NCBI GenBank assembly: GCA_020637235.1
Contig: JACJWG010000024.1
Location: 1-44,288 of the forward strand
DNA length: 44,288 nt
Source of the DNA: Acidimicrobiaceae bacterium
GTDB taxonomy: Bacteria; Actinomycetota; Acidimicrobiia; Acidimicrobiales; Ilumatobacteraceae
Direction of reading: 5' to 3'
The notes under the pieces are model-generated. The model was not told the DNA's origin. It searched no databases and saw only the letters and a program-made list of their open reading frames with translations. The position numbers were made by a program, and so were the translations under genes. Positions 19,476 to 28,771 of the stretch are shown one piece after another. Numbering within the stretch: position 1 is the stretch's first letter; every line of letters starts with the position of its first letter.

Positions 19476-22400
19476 GCGCCGCCGACGACCTGCGGAGCGC
19501 CGCGGCCGGGCGGATCCTGATCCTCGACGGTGCGAGCGGCACCGAGATCCAGCGCCTCGGGCTGGTGGAGGACGATCTGCGCGGCACACGCTTCGCCCAC
19601 CACCCGTCGTCGCTCGCCGGCAACAACGACCTGCTCGTCCTCAGCCGCCCCGAGGTGATCCGCGAGCTCCACGCCACGTACCTCGCCGCTGGGGCCGACA
19701 TCATCTCCACGAACACCTTCTCGGCCACGACGGTGGCCCAGCGCGAGTACGGACTCGACGATCCGGCGGTCGTACACGATCTCAACGTCGCCGGTGCGCG
19801 TCTCGCCCGCGAAGCGGCCGACGAGGCCACCCGCGCCACGGGTCGGCGTCGCTTCGTGGCCGGCGCGATCGGTCCCACCAACGTCACCTTGTCGCTGTCG
19901 CCACGCGTCGACGATCCGGGCTACCGGGCGATGACGTTCCGCCAGATCGCCGAGGCCTACCGGCAGCAGATCGCTGCGCTCGTCGAGGGAGGTGTCGACC
20001 TGCTGCTCGTCGAGACGATCTTCGACACCTTGAACGCCAAGGCGGCGATCTGGGCGGCTCGGCGATTCGCTCGCGACACCGGTACGACCACGCCGCTGAT
20101 GATCTCCGGCACCATCACCGACCGCTCGGGACGAACGCTGTCCGGTCAGACCGTCGCCGCCTTCTGGCAGTCGGTCCGGCACGCAGATCCGCTGACCGTC
20201 GGGCTCAACTGCGCGCTCGGCACGGCGGAGATGCGGCCCTACGTCGACGAGCTCTCGTCACTGGCGGACACGCTGATCTGCGTGTATCCGAATGCCGGAC
20301 TCCCCAACGCGCTGGGATGCTACGACGAGTCGCCCGCGCAGACCGCTGCGATCATCGGCGAGTTCGCGCGCGCAGGGTTCGTCAACGTGGTCGGCGGCTG
20401 CTGCGGCACCACACCGGCGCACATCGCTGCGATCGCCGACGTCGTGAACGGCATGCCACCCCGACGTCCGGGCGAGCGCCGTCGCCTGCTGCAGCTGTCC
20501 GGGCTCGAGCCGTTCGCGCTCACCGACGACATCCCGTTCGTCAACGTCGGTGAGCGCACCAACGTCACCGGCTCGGCCAAGTTCCGACGCCTGATCAAGA
20601 ACGGCGATGTCGCCGAGGCGCTCGACGTGGCCCGCGATCAGGTGGAGAACGGCGCACAGGTGATCGACGTCAACATGGACGAGGGGTTGCTCGACTCGCG
20701 CGAGGCGATGACCACCTTCCTGCGGCTCATCGCCGCCGAGCCCGACATCGCCCGCGTCCCCGTGATGATCGACTCGTCACGGTTCGACGTGATCGAGGCG
20801 GGACTCGAGTGCGTGCAGGGCAAGGCGGTGGTCAACTCGATCTCGCTGAAGGAGGGTGTCGAGCCGTTCCTCGCCGCAGCGCGTGTCTGCCGCGACCACG
20901 GCGCCGCCGTGATCGTGATGGCCTTCGACGAGCGGGGTCAGGCCGACACGGTGGAGCGGAAGGTGTCGATCTGCAGCCGTGCGTTCGAGCTGCTCACCAC
21001 CGAGCTCGACTTCCCGCCCGAGGACATCGTGTTCGACCCCAACGTGTTCGCCGTCGCGACGGGCATCGCCGAGCACGATCGCTACGGCCTCGACTTCATC
21101 GAGGCGACCGCGGAGCTGCGTCGGCGCTTCCCCCTGTCGAACGTGTCCGGCGGCGTGTCGAACCTGTCGTTCGCGTTCCGTGGCAACGACGCCGTTCGTG
21201 AGGCGATGCACTCGGTGTTCTTGTTCCACGCCATCCGACGTGGCATGAGGCTCGGCATCGTCAACGCCGGTCAGCTCGCGGTGTACGAGCAGATCGATCC
21301 CGTGTTGCGCGATCTCTGCGAGGACGTCGTGCTGGCGCGCCGACCGGATGCAGCCGAGCGTCTGCTCGAGGCCGCCACCACCTTCGCCGGTGACGGTGGC
21401 ACCACCCGCGACCGGGGAGGCCTGGAGTGGCGTGACTGGACCGTGGAACGTCGGCTCGAGCACGCGCTCGTCAACGGGATCACCGAGTTCGTGGAGGCCG
21501 ACGTCGAGGAGGCGCGGCAGGCCGCACCGTCGCCGGTGGCGGTGATCGAGGGGCCGCTGATGGCCGGGATGAACGTCGTCGGCGACCTGTTCGGCTCGGG
21601 TCGGATGTTCCTGCCACAGGTGGTGAAGTCGGCTCGCGTGATGAAGCAGGCGGTCGCCCATCTCACGCCCTACCTCGAGGCCGAGCGCGACGGTGCAGCA
21701 CACACCAACGGCACCGTGGTGCTCGCCACCGTGAAGGGCGATGTGCACGACATCGGCAAGAACATCGTGGGTGTCGTGCTCGGATGTGCGAACTACCGGA
21801 TCGTCGACCTCGGCGTGATGGTGCCCGCCCAGACGATCCTCGACACGGCACGCGAACTCGACGCCGACATCGTCGGGCTGTCGGGGCTGATCACGCCGTC
21901 GCTCGACGAGATGGTGCACGTCGCCGCCGAGATGCAGCGCCAGGGCTTCCGCATCCCCCTGCTCGTGGGTGGCGCCACCACCAGCCGCATCCACACCGCG
22001 CTGCGGATCACACCCGCCTACCCGGATGCGCCCGTCGTGCACGTGGCCGACGCCTCGCGTGCCGCAGGTGTGATCTCCACACTGCTGTCGGAGGATCGCG
22101 CCGGGCGCGCGGTGTTCCTCGACGAACTCGACGCCGAGTACCGGCGCGTGGTGGAGGCGCACGAGCGGGCCGAGGTGGAACGCAACCGGCTCTCGCTGGC
22201 CGCAGCCCGTGCGAACGCCGGCGCCTTCGTGTTCGACGCCACCACGGTCACGACACCGAGCTTCGTCGGCGTACGCGAGACCATCGGCGTCGATCTCGCC
22301 GAGCTCGCTGCCCACATCGACTGGACGCCGTTCTTCCATGCGTGGGGGTTGCGCGGTCGGTACCCGTCGATCCTCGACGACGCCGTGCTGGGCGAGGCGG

Positions 22401-23155
22401 CGCGTCCGCTGTGGGACGACGCTCGACGGATGCTCGACCGCATCGTCGCCGAGTCGTGGTTCACGCCCAGTGCCGTGGTGGGGTTCTGGCGTGCCGAGCG
22501 CCACGGCGACGACATCCGTCTCCCCGAGGTCGGCCGCACCCTGCACGGGCTGCGCCAGCAGCTGGCCCGTCGCGACGGCAAGCCCAACCTGTCGATCGCC
22601 GACTTCGTCGCCCCGGCGGATGCGGAGGTGGTCGATCACGTCGGTGCGTTCGTGGTGAGCGCGGGACGGGAGGAAATCGAGATCGCGGCCCGGTTCGAGG
22701 CCGCCCACGACGACTATTCGTCGATCCTCGTGAAAACGCTCGCCGACCGGATCGCCGAAGCGGCGGCCGAATGGACCCACCTGCGCGTTCGGCGTGAGTG
22801 GTGGGGATATGCGCCGGACGAGGCGTTCGCTCCGGACGAGCTGATCGGCGAGCCGTACCGCGGCATCCGGCCGGCCCCCGGCTACCCGGCGCAACCCGAC
22901 CACAGCGAGAAGCTCACGATCTTCGAGCTGCTCGACGCGGAACGCCGCATCGGGGTGGAGCTCACCGAGAGCTTCGCGATGTGGCCGGGCAGCAGCGTGA
23001 GCGGGCTGTACCTGGCCCACCCCGACGCGCAGTACTTCGCCGTCGGGCGCGTGCAACGCGACCAGGTGGAGGACTACGCGTCCCGCAAGGGCATCGAGGT
23101 CGCGAGAGCCGAGCAACTGCTCGGCCCGTCGCTCGCCTACGTGCCGGGCGCCTGA
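19472..23155 (+). CDS. metH: Cobalamin-dependent methionine synthase
   Basis: This 1227-residue protein, the same length as E. coli MetH, has all modules. The homocysteine-binding barrel has zinc cysteines Cys247 (GLNCALG) and Cys310-Cys311 (GGCCGTTPAH). The methyl-folate barrel follows (about 350-620: FVNVGERTNVTGSAKFRRLI). The B12 cap and B12-binding domain have GDVHDIGKNIV, whose His759 is the lower cobalt ligand. The C-terminal SAM reactivation domain (about 900-1227) has WWGYAPDE and ESFAMWPGSSVSGLY. It transfers methyl from 5-methyltetrahydrofolate to homocysteine. It is coupled to the ArsR-methyltransferase gene by ATGA. Its last 19 bases overlap the convergent DUF72 gene. All key residues are intact. 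Confidence 0.97.
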   Translation: MSAADDLRSAAAGRILILDGASGTEIQRLGLVEDDLRGTRFAHHPSSLAGNNDLLVLSRPEVIRELHATYLAAGADIISTNTFSATTVAQREYGLDDPAVVHDLNVAGARLAREAADEATRATGRRRFVAGAIGPTNVTLSLSPRVDDPGYRAMTFRQIAEAYRQQIAALVEGGVDLLLVETIFDTLNAKAAIWAARRFARDTGTTTPLMISGTITDRSGRTLSGQTVAAFWQSVRHADPLTVGLNCALGTAEMRPYVDELSSLADTLICVYPNAGLPNALGCYDESPAQTAAIIGEFARAGFVNVVGGCCGTTPAHIAAIADVVNGMPPRRPGERRRLLQLSGLEPFALTDDIPFVNVGERTNVTGSAKFRRLIKNGDVAEALDVARDQVENGAQVIDVNMDEGLLDSREAMTTFLRLIAAEPDIARVPVMIDSSRFDVIEAGLECVQGKAVVNSISLKEGVEPFLAAARVCRDHGAAVIVMAFDERGQADTVERKVSICSRAFELLTTELDFPPEDIVFDPNVFAVATGIAEHDRYGLDFIEATAELRRRFPLSNVSGGVSNLSFAFRGNDAVREAMHSVFLFHAIRRGMRLGIVNAGQLAVYEQIDPVLRDLCEDVVLARRPDAAERLLEAATTFAGDGGTTRDRGGLEWRDWTVERRLEHALVNGITEFVEADVEEARQAAPSPVAVIEGPLMAGMNVVGDLFGSGRMFLPQVVKSARVMKQAVAHLTPYLEAERDGAAHTNGTVVLATVKGDVHDIGKNIVGVVLGCANYRIVDLGVMVPAQTILDTARELDADIVGLSGLITPSLDEMVHVAAEMQRQGFRIPLLVGGATTSRIHTALRITPAYPDAPVVHVADASRAAGVISTLLSEDRAGRAVFLDELDAEYRRVVEAHERAEVERNRLSLAAARANAGAFVFDATTVTTPSFVGVRETIGVDLAELAAHIDWTPFFHAWGLRGRYPSILDDAVLGEAARPLWDDARRMLDRIVAESWFTPSAVVGFWRAERHGDDIRLPEVGRTLHGLRQQLARRDGKPNLSIADFVAPADAEVVDHVGAFVVSAGREEIEIAARFEAAHDDYSSILVKTLADRIAEAAAEWTHLRVRREWWGYAPDEAFAPDELIGEPYRGIRPAPGYPAQPDHSEKLTIFELLDAERRIGVELTESFAMWPGSSVSGLYLAHPDAQYFAVGRVQRDQVEDYASRKGIEVARAEQLLGPSLAYVPGA

Positions 23156-23895
23156 GCCGCGGTCCCGAGCCGACGCAGCAACCACGCGGCGTCGAGCGGG
23201 GCTGCACCGCCGACGTCGTTGTTGAAGTATGCGAGGCAGCCGACCCCGGCCTCGCGCCACGCAGCGATCCGTTCCGTCCACCGGCCGAGCCGGCGCGCAC
23301 CGTACCGGCCGGTGTAGGGGCGCTCCTCGGCGTGCGGACCATGGAAGCGCACGTAGGTCCACGACGTCGTCAGCACCGGCGGCGGCTTCGGGGGCAGGTC
23401 GTGCACACACCACGCCGCGCCGTGCCGTTCGAGCACCGCGAACGTGTCGTCGTGCACCCACGACGGATCGCGGACCTCGACCGCCCATCGCCAGCCAGGA
23501 GCGAGCTCGGTCGCCGTGGCGAGAAACGCGTCGAGCCGGCCGGTGTCGCGACGCCAGCGGGGCGGCAGCTGCACCAGCGTGGGCCCGAGGTGCGCCCCGA
23601 GACGTCGCACGACGTCGACGTGGTTCGGCAGCCACCGTGGTGCGTCGGACAACTTCTTCCGGTGTGAACCGAAGGAGCCGAGCTTCACGGACACGACGAA
23701 CCCCGGGGGGACCCGTCGAGCCCACGACTCGACGGTCTCGGGCCGCGGGAGACGGTAGAACGTCGCGTTCGATTCAACGGTCGGGAACGACGCTGCGTAG
23801 TGCTCGAGCCACCGTCGCTGCGGCAGGTCGGCCGGGTAGAACCGCCCGCGCCACGCCCGGTAGGTCCAGCCGCTGCAGCCGACGGCCGCGGTCAT
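23137..23895 (-). CDS. DUF72 family protein (TIM-barrel-like)
   Basis: This 252-residue protein has the DUF72 signatures: VGCSGWTYRAWRGRFYP at the N-terminus, FPTVESNATFYRLP, FVVSVKL, LVQLPP, WAVEVRDPSW, and YVRFHGP...YTGRYG, ending GCLAYFNNDVGGAAPLDA. The biochemical role of the family is unsettled. ATG 23895 overlaps the stop of the upstream F420-type gene (ATGA), so it is the last gene of a three-gene reverse operon. An earlier in-frame extension to 24036 lies inside that gene and is rejected. Confidence 0.9.
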   Translation of the reverse strand: MTAAVGCSGWTYRAWRGRFYPADLPQRRWLEHYAASFPTVESNATFYRLPRPETVESWARRVPPGFVVSVKLGSFGSHRKKLSDAPRWLPNHVDVVRRLGAHLGPTLVQLPPRWRRDTGRLDAFLATATELAPGWRWAVEVRDPSWVHDDTFAVLERHGAAWCVHDLPPKPPPVLTTSWTYVRFHGPHAEERPYTGRYGARRLGRWTERIAAWREAGVGCLAYFNNDVGGAAPLDAAWLLRRLGTAAQAPGT

Positions 23896-24917
23896 CCGTA
23901 GTGGGGGAGCAGGTCGCTGCGCAGTGCGTCGACGAGACGTTGCTGGTCGGGACCCACCTGATGGAGGTGGACGGTGTCGAAGCCCGCAGCGACGAACCGG
24001 TCGACGGCCGTCACGATCGGCGCCGCGTCGGTGCAACAGACGAGGGTGTCACGAATGCCGTCGGGGCCGATCGCGTCGGCGACCGAGGCGAACTCGCCGG
24101 GGGTCGCGAGTTCGCCGAGCAGCGCCGGTGGCACGACGCCGACCGGCCACCACCGCCAGGCCTGTTCGGCGGCTTCGTCGTCGGTGGCCGCGAGCGACAC
24201 GCGGAGTTGGGCGACACACCGCCGGTCCCCACCACCCGCGCCGCGGAAGGTGTCGACGATCGATGCGTCCGGTGACACACCGATGAGCCCGTCGCCGATC
24301 TCGCCTGCGAGCCGGGCGCTCTTGCGTCCCGAGCTGGCCACGAAGATCGGCGGCGGTTGTGGCGGCAGGGTGGACAGCTCGAGACGCTCGACGGACCAGT
24401 GCTCCGAGCGCACGTTCACGCGTTCGCCGGAGCACAGCCGACGGATCAGGTCGACCGCCGTGCGGAGACGTTCGCGTCGTTCGGCGCCGCGCGGCCATCG
24501 GCGGCCGAAGGGTTGCTCGTTCAGGCGCTCACCCGTCCCCACACCGAGGACGAACCGGCCGTCGAACATCACCGCTGCAGTGGCGGCCGCATGGGCGATC
24601 TCGATCGGATCGTTGCGGTGGACGAGCGCCGTGACGCCGGTGCCGACCTCGATCCGCTCGGTCGCCTGGGCGATGCCGCCCAGCACGGTCCACACGTGCG
24701 GCGAATGACCCTGAGACGGCACCCACGGGCGCAGGTGGTCGCTGATCATCGCCGCCGTCACCCCAGCCGACTCGGCAGCGGCAGCGAGTGCGACGAGCAC
24801 GCGTGGATCGTGCTCCTCGCTCGAGAGCCACATGCCGAGCCGAACGCGCGGCCGGCCGCGGTCGACCTCACCGGTCTCGGCGGCATCGGTGCGACGGTCG
24901 GGGGCTCGGTCAGGCAT
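23892..24917 (-). CDS. Luciferase-like (LLM) F420-dependent oxidoreductase
   Basis: This up to 341-residue TIM-barrel protein of the bacterial luciferase-like superfamily has RLGMWLSSEEHDP at the start of the barrel, ISDHLRPWVPSQGHSPHVWTVLGGIAQAT, RIEVGTGVTALVHRNDPIEIAHAAAT, FVLGVGTGERLNEQPFG, and GDGLIGVSPD. The pattern is close to F420-dependent glucose-6-phosphate dehydrogenase-like enzymes. The cofactor is inferred from the family. The N-terminal 25 residues are low-complexity and a later start is possible. It overlaps the upstream rhodanese-CBS gene by eight bases. Confidence 0.88.
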   Translation of the reverse strand: MPDRAPDRRTDAAETGEVDRGRPRVRLGMWLSSEEHDPRVLVALAAAAESAGVTAAMISDHLRPWVPSQGHSPHVWTVLGGIAQATERIEVGTGVTALVHRNDPIEIAHAAATAAVMFDGRFVLGVGTGERLNEQPFGRRWPRGAERRERLRTAVDLIRRLCSGERVNVRSEHWSVERLELSTLPPQPPPIFVASSGRKSARLAGEIGDGLIGVSPDASIVDTFRGAGGGDRRCVAQLRVSLAATDDEAAEQAWRWWPVGVVPPALLGELATPGEFASVADAIGPDGIRDTLVCCTDAAPIVTAVDRFVAAGFDTVHLHQVGPDQQRLVDALRSDLLPHYG

Positions 24918-25572
24918 GCAGGTCCTCTCGGTGGACGATCCCGAGCAGCACGCCGGCGATCGTGGTGACGAACAGATGGTCGAGCGAGTCGTCGCGCAGA
25001 CGACGCGCCACCTCGCCCACGCGGAGCTCGGGGCGGATCGTGGACGGGGCCGGCACCATGATCGGGGCGAGTGCTGTGCCAGGCGGCAGCTGGGCGACGA
25101 GCGCGGCGTCGACCGAGCCGAGGAGCACCCGACGCTCGTCCACGATCGCCACAGCCCGGGCGGATGCTGCGGATGCGACGTCTCCTGCGGTTGCCGTGAT
25201 CGGCAGCGTGGCCGCCGTGCGGAGGTATTCGCCGATGCGTCGGCGGTCGCCGGTGGTGCCTTCGGTGGGCAGCCCGAACGCCGTCCACGTGGCGCGTCCG
25301 CCGATCAGGTCGTACACCTGGGTGAACCCTTCCACCTCGAACCGGCACGCGGCTCGCGAGCTCAGGTCTCAATGCTGGTCGAAGCAGTAGACGACGATCG
25401 GACGGTCGCGGTCGAGATCCTCGAGTTGCTCGCGTCGCAACGTCGCGAGGGGCATGTTGCGTGCGCCCGGCAGGTGCTCTCGCCGGAACACCGACGCCGG
25501 CAACACGTCGACGAGCGGTGCGCCCTGCGCGATGAGGTGGATGGCGTGGTCGACGTCGATGCGAACGGGCAC
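24910..25572 (-). pseudogene. Rhodanese-CBS fusion interrupted by an in-frame TGA
   Basis: From GTG 25572 the frame encodes a rhodanese domain (IDVDHAIHLIAQGAPLVDVL, GARNMPLATL, VVYCFDQH). It then meets TGA at codon 68 (25371-25369), and continues in the same frame as DLSSRAACRFEVEGFTQVYD, LIGGRATW, and a C-terminal CBS-like region (IMVPAPSTIRPELRVGEVARRLRDDSLDHLFVTT). Without the TGA it would be a 220-residue protein. Relatives I recall read YCYDYQCDLS..AA, so the TGA sits at a cysteine position. A nonsense mutation, sequence error, or selenocysteine codon are all possible. The downstream part could also be started separately at 25335. Confidence 0.65.
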
Positions 25573-25741
25573 ACGCGGCGGTTCCCTGCGAGGGGAACGA
25601 CGAAACCGAGCGCAGGATCCGCAGCGCCGACGTGGCTCGGAGGTCTGGCGCCGATGGCATCTCGGTGTCGCAGCGCCCCGATCGGGGAACGCCTGCGGCG
25701 GGTGGCGCACGCTGCGTCACCGCCGAACGGAGGACACACCG

Positions 25742-26350
25742 ATGCGTACCGCACCATCACTGCGACGTCTGCTCGACCGGTTCGAACAGGACTCGCGCCT
25801 CGACCGCGTTGCCGATCGGGCCGAAGCGGCCGGGCAGCGGCTCGGCTCCACGTCGGCCGGCCCGCTGCTGCGCGGCGACGGACTCGGCCATCCGCTGCAC
25901 CCGCTGCTCACCGACCTCCCGATCGGGTGCTGGACGTCGGCGACGGTGCTCGACCTGGTCGGCGGGCGCCGGAGCAGGCGCGCAGCGACCCGACTCGTCG
26001 GGCTCGGCGTGGCCACCGTGCCGGTGGTCGCTGCTGCGGGTCTCGTGGACGTCGCCTCGATCGACGATCGTCGGACCCGACGTGTCGGGGCCGCGCACGC
26101 TGCGGGCAACGTCGTCGCGACGATGTTCTACGTGTGGTCCTGGCGGGACCGACGGCGCGGCCGTCACCTGCGTGGCGTACTACTCGGGCTGATCGGCGGC
26201 ACGTTGGCGTCGGTGACCGGTTACCTCGGCGGGCACCTCGCGTTCGCCGCGAACGGAGGTACCGGCGCGCCGGGCGGTGCCGGGAACGACCGTGGCGAGG
26301 CCGGCGAGGTGGTCGCCGAGGTGTTCATCGACCCGGCGTCGCTCGGCTGA
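25742..26350 (+). CDS. DUF2231 family membrane protein
   Basis: This 202-residue protein has the DUF2231 hallmark GHPLHPLLTDLPIGCWTSATVLDL, three to four membrane segments (about 50-70, 82-102, 117-133, 143-163), and the conserved YLGGHLAF motif near the end of the last helix. The His residues in HPLHPLL and GGHL are typical of the family, and some members may bind haem; no function is established. The start has GGAGG eight bases upstream. Divergent from the rhodanese-CBS gene. Confidence 0.88.
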   Translation: MRTAPSLRRLLDRFEQDSRLDRVADRAEAAGQRLGSTSAGPLLRGDGLGHPLHPLLTDLPIGCWTSATVLDLVGGRRSRRAATRLVGLGVATVPVVAAAGLVDVASIDDRRTRRVGAAHAAGNVVATMFYVWSWRDRRRGRHLRGVLLGLIGGTLASVTGYLGGHLAFAANGGTGAPGGAGNDRGEAGEVVAEVFIDPASLG

Positions 26351-26364
26351 TCCGAGCACGTGAG

Positions 26365-26634
26365 CTACCTCGAGTGGCGAGGCGCTTCCTCGAGGAGTTG
26401 GTCGGCGGCGTTGGTGACGGCGTGGTCCGTCGGCGCTCCGGCACCGAGATGCCAGAGCGTCGCCCGGGCGAGCTGCAGCGGTGCGTCCATCACACCCTGC
26501 TCGCGGAGCTCGCCGAGGTGCCGGGCGTAATCGTCGGACCTGACGCCGTGTTGGTCGAGTTCGTGGAGCAACGTGGCGAGGCGATCGGCGTCGGTCGGAT
26601 CGGATGCCCAGCGGGCGGTGTCGGTCGAGATCAT
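26365..26634 (-). CDS. Small hypothetical protein, helical
   Basis: This 89-residue protein is predicted to be all helical (DADRLATLLHELDQHGVRSDDYARHLGELREQGVMDAPLQ). No family was recognised. TACGGA lies six bases before ATG 26634, the same promoter-start spacing as other leaderless genes here, which favours it being real. It is antisense to nothing and converges with the DUF2231 gene. Confidence 0.5.
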   Translation of the reverse strand: MISTDTARWASDPTDADRLATLLHELDQHGVRSDDYARHLGELREQGVMDAPLQLARATLWHLGAGAPTDHAVTNAADQLLEEAPRHSR

Positions 26635-26722
26635 GGTCGATCCGTACCCTCCCAGCCGCTCCGCTGAACGGTCGGGCATCGGTCGGGTGCATCGTCTCGC
26701 CAGTGATACGACGGCCCGCCTC

Positions 26723-26728
26723 TACGCT
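26723..26728 (+). promoter_or_regulatory. -10 element for the PrmC-like gene, leaderless
   Basis: TACGCT ends six bases before GTG 26735. It decides the start against the longer frame from 26573, which overlaps the opposite-strand gene. Confidence 0.4.
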
Positions 26729-26734
26729 CGTCGT

Positions 26735-27517
26735 GTGGGAGCGCCGTGGGACATCGTCACGACGACCACCGTCGAACGCCTGCGGGACGCCGGATGCCTC
26801 GATCCGGTCGCCGAGGCGAACGAGCTGGTCGGCCACGCAGCCGACGCGTCGACGCTCGAGGCGTGGGTCGAGCGGCGGCTGGAGGGCGAGCCACTCGCCT
26901 GGATCGTCGGGCGGGTCCGGTTCGCTGGCTGCGACGTGCTGGTCGACCCCGGGGTGTACGTACCCAGGCCGCAGAGCGCCGAGGTTGCCCGTCGCGCTGC
27001 TGCCCTGGTGCCGGCAGTCGGGCGGCGGGTCGCCGACCTGTGCACGGGTTCGGGTGCCATCGCCGTGCACCTGCGGGACGTGGCGGGTGCGACCGTGGTC
27101 GCGGTCGACATCGACCCGGCGGCCGTGCGGTGCGCTCGCCGCAACGGCGTCGCCGTGGTGCAGGGCGACGTCGACGCCCCGTTCGCGACCGCGGCGTTCG
27201 ACGTCGTCACGGCGGTGGCGCCGTACGTACCGACCGCTGCGATGCGCGTCCTGCCGGCCGACGTCCAGCGTCACGAGCCCACCCGCGCGCTGGATGGCGG
27301 CGTCGACGGGCTCGACGTGGTGCGTCGCACGATCGACTCCGCGGCGCGTCTGTTGCGGCCGGGTGGGTGGCTCGTCGCCGAAGTGGGTGGCGATCAGCGA
27401 GGCGGCGTCGGCGACGCACTGGCTGCGGCGTCGTTCGTCGCGGCGCAGTGGTGGTTCGACGGCGACGGTGATCTGCGCGGCGTGTGCGCGCGGCGGACGA
27501 CCGGGCACGACCGGTAG
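26735..27517 (+). CDS. PrmC/HemK-like N5-glutamine methyltransferase, altered active-site motif
   Basis: This 260-residue protein has an N-terminal helical domain (AEANELVGHAADASTLEAWVERR, GEPLAWIVGRVRFAG) and a Rossmann domain with SAM motif I VADLCTGSGAIAVHL, VVAVDIDPAAVRCARRN and YVPRPQSAEVARRA. It belongs to the putative glutamine methyltransferase subgroup whose catalytic motif reads N-A/V-P-Y-V-P. Here the segment reads FDVVTAVAPYVPTAA, so the asparagine that should hold the glutamine is valine. Release-factor methylation is therefore doubtful, although the rest of the fold is intact. Confidence 0.8.
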   Translation: MGAPWDIVTTTTVERLRDAGCLDPVAEANELVGHAADASTLEAWVERRLEGEPLAWIVGRVRFAGCDVLVDPGVYVPRPQSAEVARRAAALVPAVGRRVADLCTGSGAIAVHLRDVAGATVVAVDIDPAAVRCARRNGVAVVQGDVDAPFATAAFDVVTAVAPYVPTAAMRVLPADVQRHEPTRALDGGVDGLDVVRRTIDSAARLLRPGGWLVAEVGGDQRGGVGDALAAASFVAAQWWFDGDGDLRGVCARRTTGHDR

Positions 27518-27539
27518 CGACGCGCTGGTGGTGGGTCGC

Positions 27540-27545
27540 GATACT
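27540..27545 (+). promoter_or_regulatory. -10 element at the head of the liv operon, leaderless
   Basis: GATACT ends six bases before ATG 27552. The 34-base gap from the upstream stop leaves room for a promoter but no clear -35 is seen. Confidence 0.35.
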
Positions 27546-27551
27546 GACCCG

Positions 27552-28673
27552 ATGCCCGTCACGCTCACCGCCGGGTCGATCGCCCATCGACTCGTCACCG
27601 CAGGGCCGTGGACGGTGCTGCTCGCCGCAGCGCTCTACGTCCCGTTCGCGCCCGACGTCGGCGTCTTCCCCGCCTCGATCGATCAGTCGTTCCGCGTGAG
27701 CCAGCTCAGCAACGTGCTCGCCTACGCCGTCGCGATCCTGGGCCTCGACCTCGTCACGGGGTACACCGGACAGCTGCACCTCGGACAGTCGGCCTTCATC
27801 GGGCTCGGCGCCTACACGACCGTGATCCTCGTGACCGACCACGGGTGGACGCAACTTGCCGCGATCCCGGTGGCGTGCGCCGTCTGCCTCGTCGCAGGTC
27901 TGCTCGTCGGGCTCGCCGGTGCACGCATCCGTGGCGCCTATCTCGCGGTCGTCACCCTGGCGTTCGCCTACGTGTTCCCACCCCTCGTGCTGCGATTCGG
28001 CTGGCTCACCGGTGGGACCAACGGCAAGGGGCCGCCTCGAGGCGAGGGCAGGCTCGTGCCGCCGTCGTGGGCGCCGTTCGCGGACGAGGGACGCCTCGCC
28101 GGGCCGCTGTGGGTGTACTCGCTGTGCCTCGCGATCGCGGTCGGGGTGTTCGTGCTCACACGCAACCTGATGCACAGCGCGGTCGGCCGTGCGATGATCG
28201 CCACGCGCGACGATCCGATCGGCGCGGCCGCCTTCGGCATCGACCCGGCCCGCACCCGAGCGGTGGCGTTCGGGCTCAGCGCGGTCTACGGGGGCCTGGC
28301 CGGGGCGATGCTCATGATGGATCGACCGTTCGCATCGGACGTGCAGTTCGGCACGCAGCTCGGGTTGTTCCTGGTGGTGGGCCTGGTGGTCGGCGGGGTC
28401 GGCACGATGTGGGGAGCGATCCCCGGTGCACTCGTCTTCGTGTTCCTGCCGCTGCTCGTGCGCCAGTGGACCTTCGACCGAGGGGGCATGCCACCGGTGC
28501 TCCGCGAGCTGAGCTGGCCGCTGTTCCGCCTGCTCGACTCCGCAGGTGGCGCGGCGGTCGGCGTGGTGTTCGGGAGCGCGCTGCTGCTGCTGTTGTTCGT
28601 TGTTCCCGACGGGATCGTGGGTGGCGCACGTCGTCACATAGCGAAGTTGGTCCGGGTCGAGCGACCCGGATGA
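27552..28673 (+). CDS. livM: Branched-chain amino-acid ABC transporter permease (LivM type), copy 1
   Basis: This 373-residue inner-membrane permease has eight to ten hydrophobic segments and the LivM pattern GLDLVTGYTGQLHLGQSAFIGLGAYTTV, RIRGAYLAVVTLAFAYVF, and VGRAMIATRDDPIGAAAFGI (the cytoplasmic coupling loop), ending VVGLVVGGVGTMWGAIPGALV. It pairs with LivH to form the pore for branched-chain amino acids or related amides. It heads the operon and is closely similar to the second LivM at 31309. The substrate is not decided by the sequence. Confidence 0.9.
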   Translation: MPVTLTAGSIAHRLVTAGPWTVLLAAALYVPFAPDVGVFPASIDQSFRVSQLSNVLAYAVAILGLDLVTGYTGQLHLGQSAFIGLGAYTTVILVTDHGWTQLAAIPVACAVCLVAGLLVGLAGARIRGAYLAVVTLAFAYVFPPLVLRFGWLTGGTNGKGPPRGEGRLVPPSWAPFADEGRLAGPLWVYSLCLAIAVGVFVLTRNLMHSAVGRAMIATRDDPIGAAAFGIDPARTRAVAFGLSAVYGGLAGAMLMMDRPFASDVQFGTQLGLFLVVGLVVGGVGTMWGAIPGALVFVFLPLLVRQWTFDRGGMPPVLRELSWPLFRLLDSAGGAAVGVVFGSALLLLLFVVPDGIVGGARRHIAKLVRVERPG

Positions 28674-28771
28674 CAAATTGTCCGTCGGGTCTGGCGTTCG
28701 CGGTTCGCGGCGCGTATGGTGCCCGGCGCTGACGAGTGGCTGGGGGGTCGCTCGATCGGCGGGGGGAATTC

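Noticed and set aside
20777..23725. 982-codon reverse ORF antisense to metH
   Set aside because: It is a GC-rich antisense shadow of metH; the translation has no family pattern, whereas metH has every catalytic residue.
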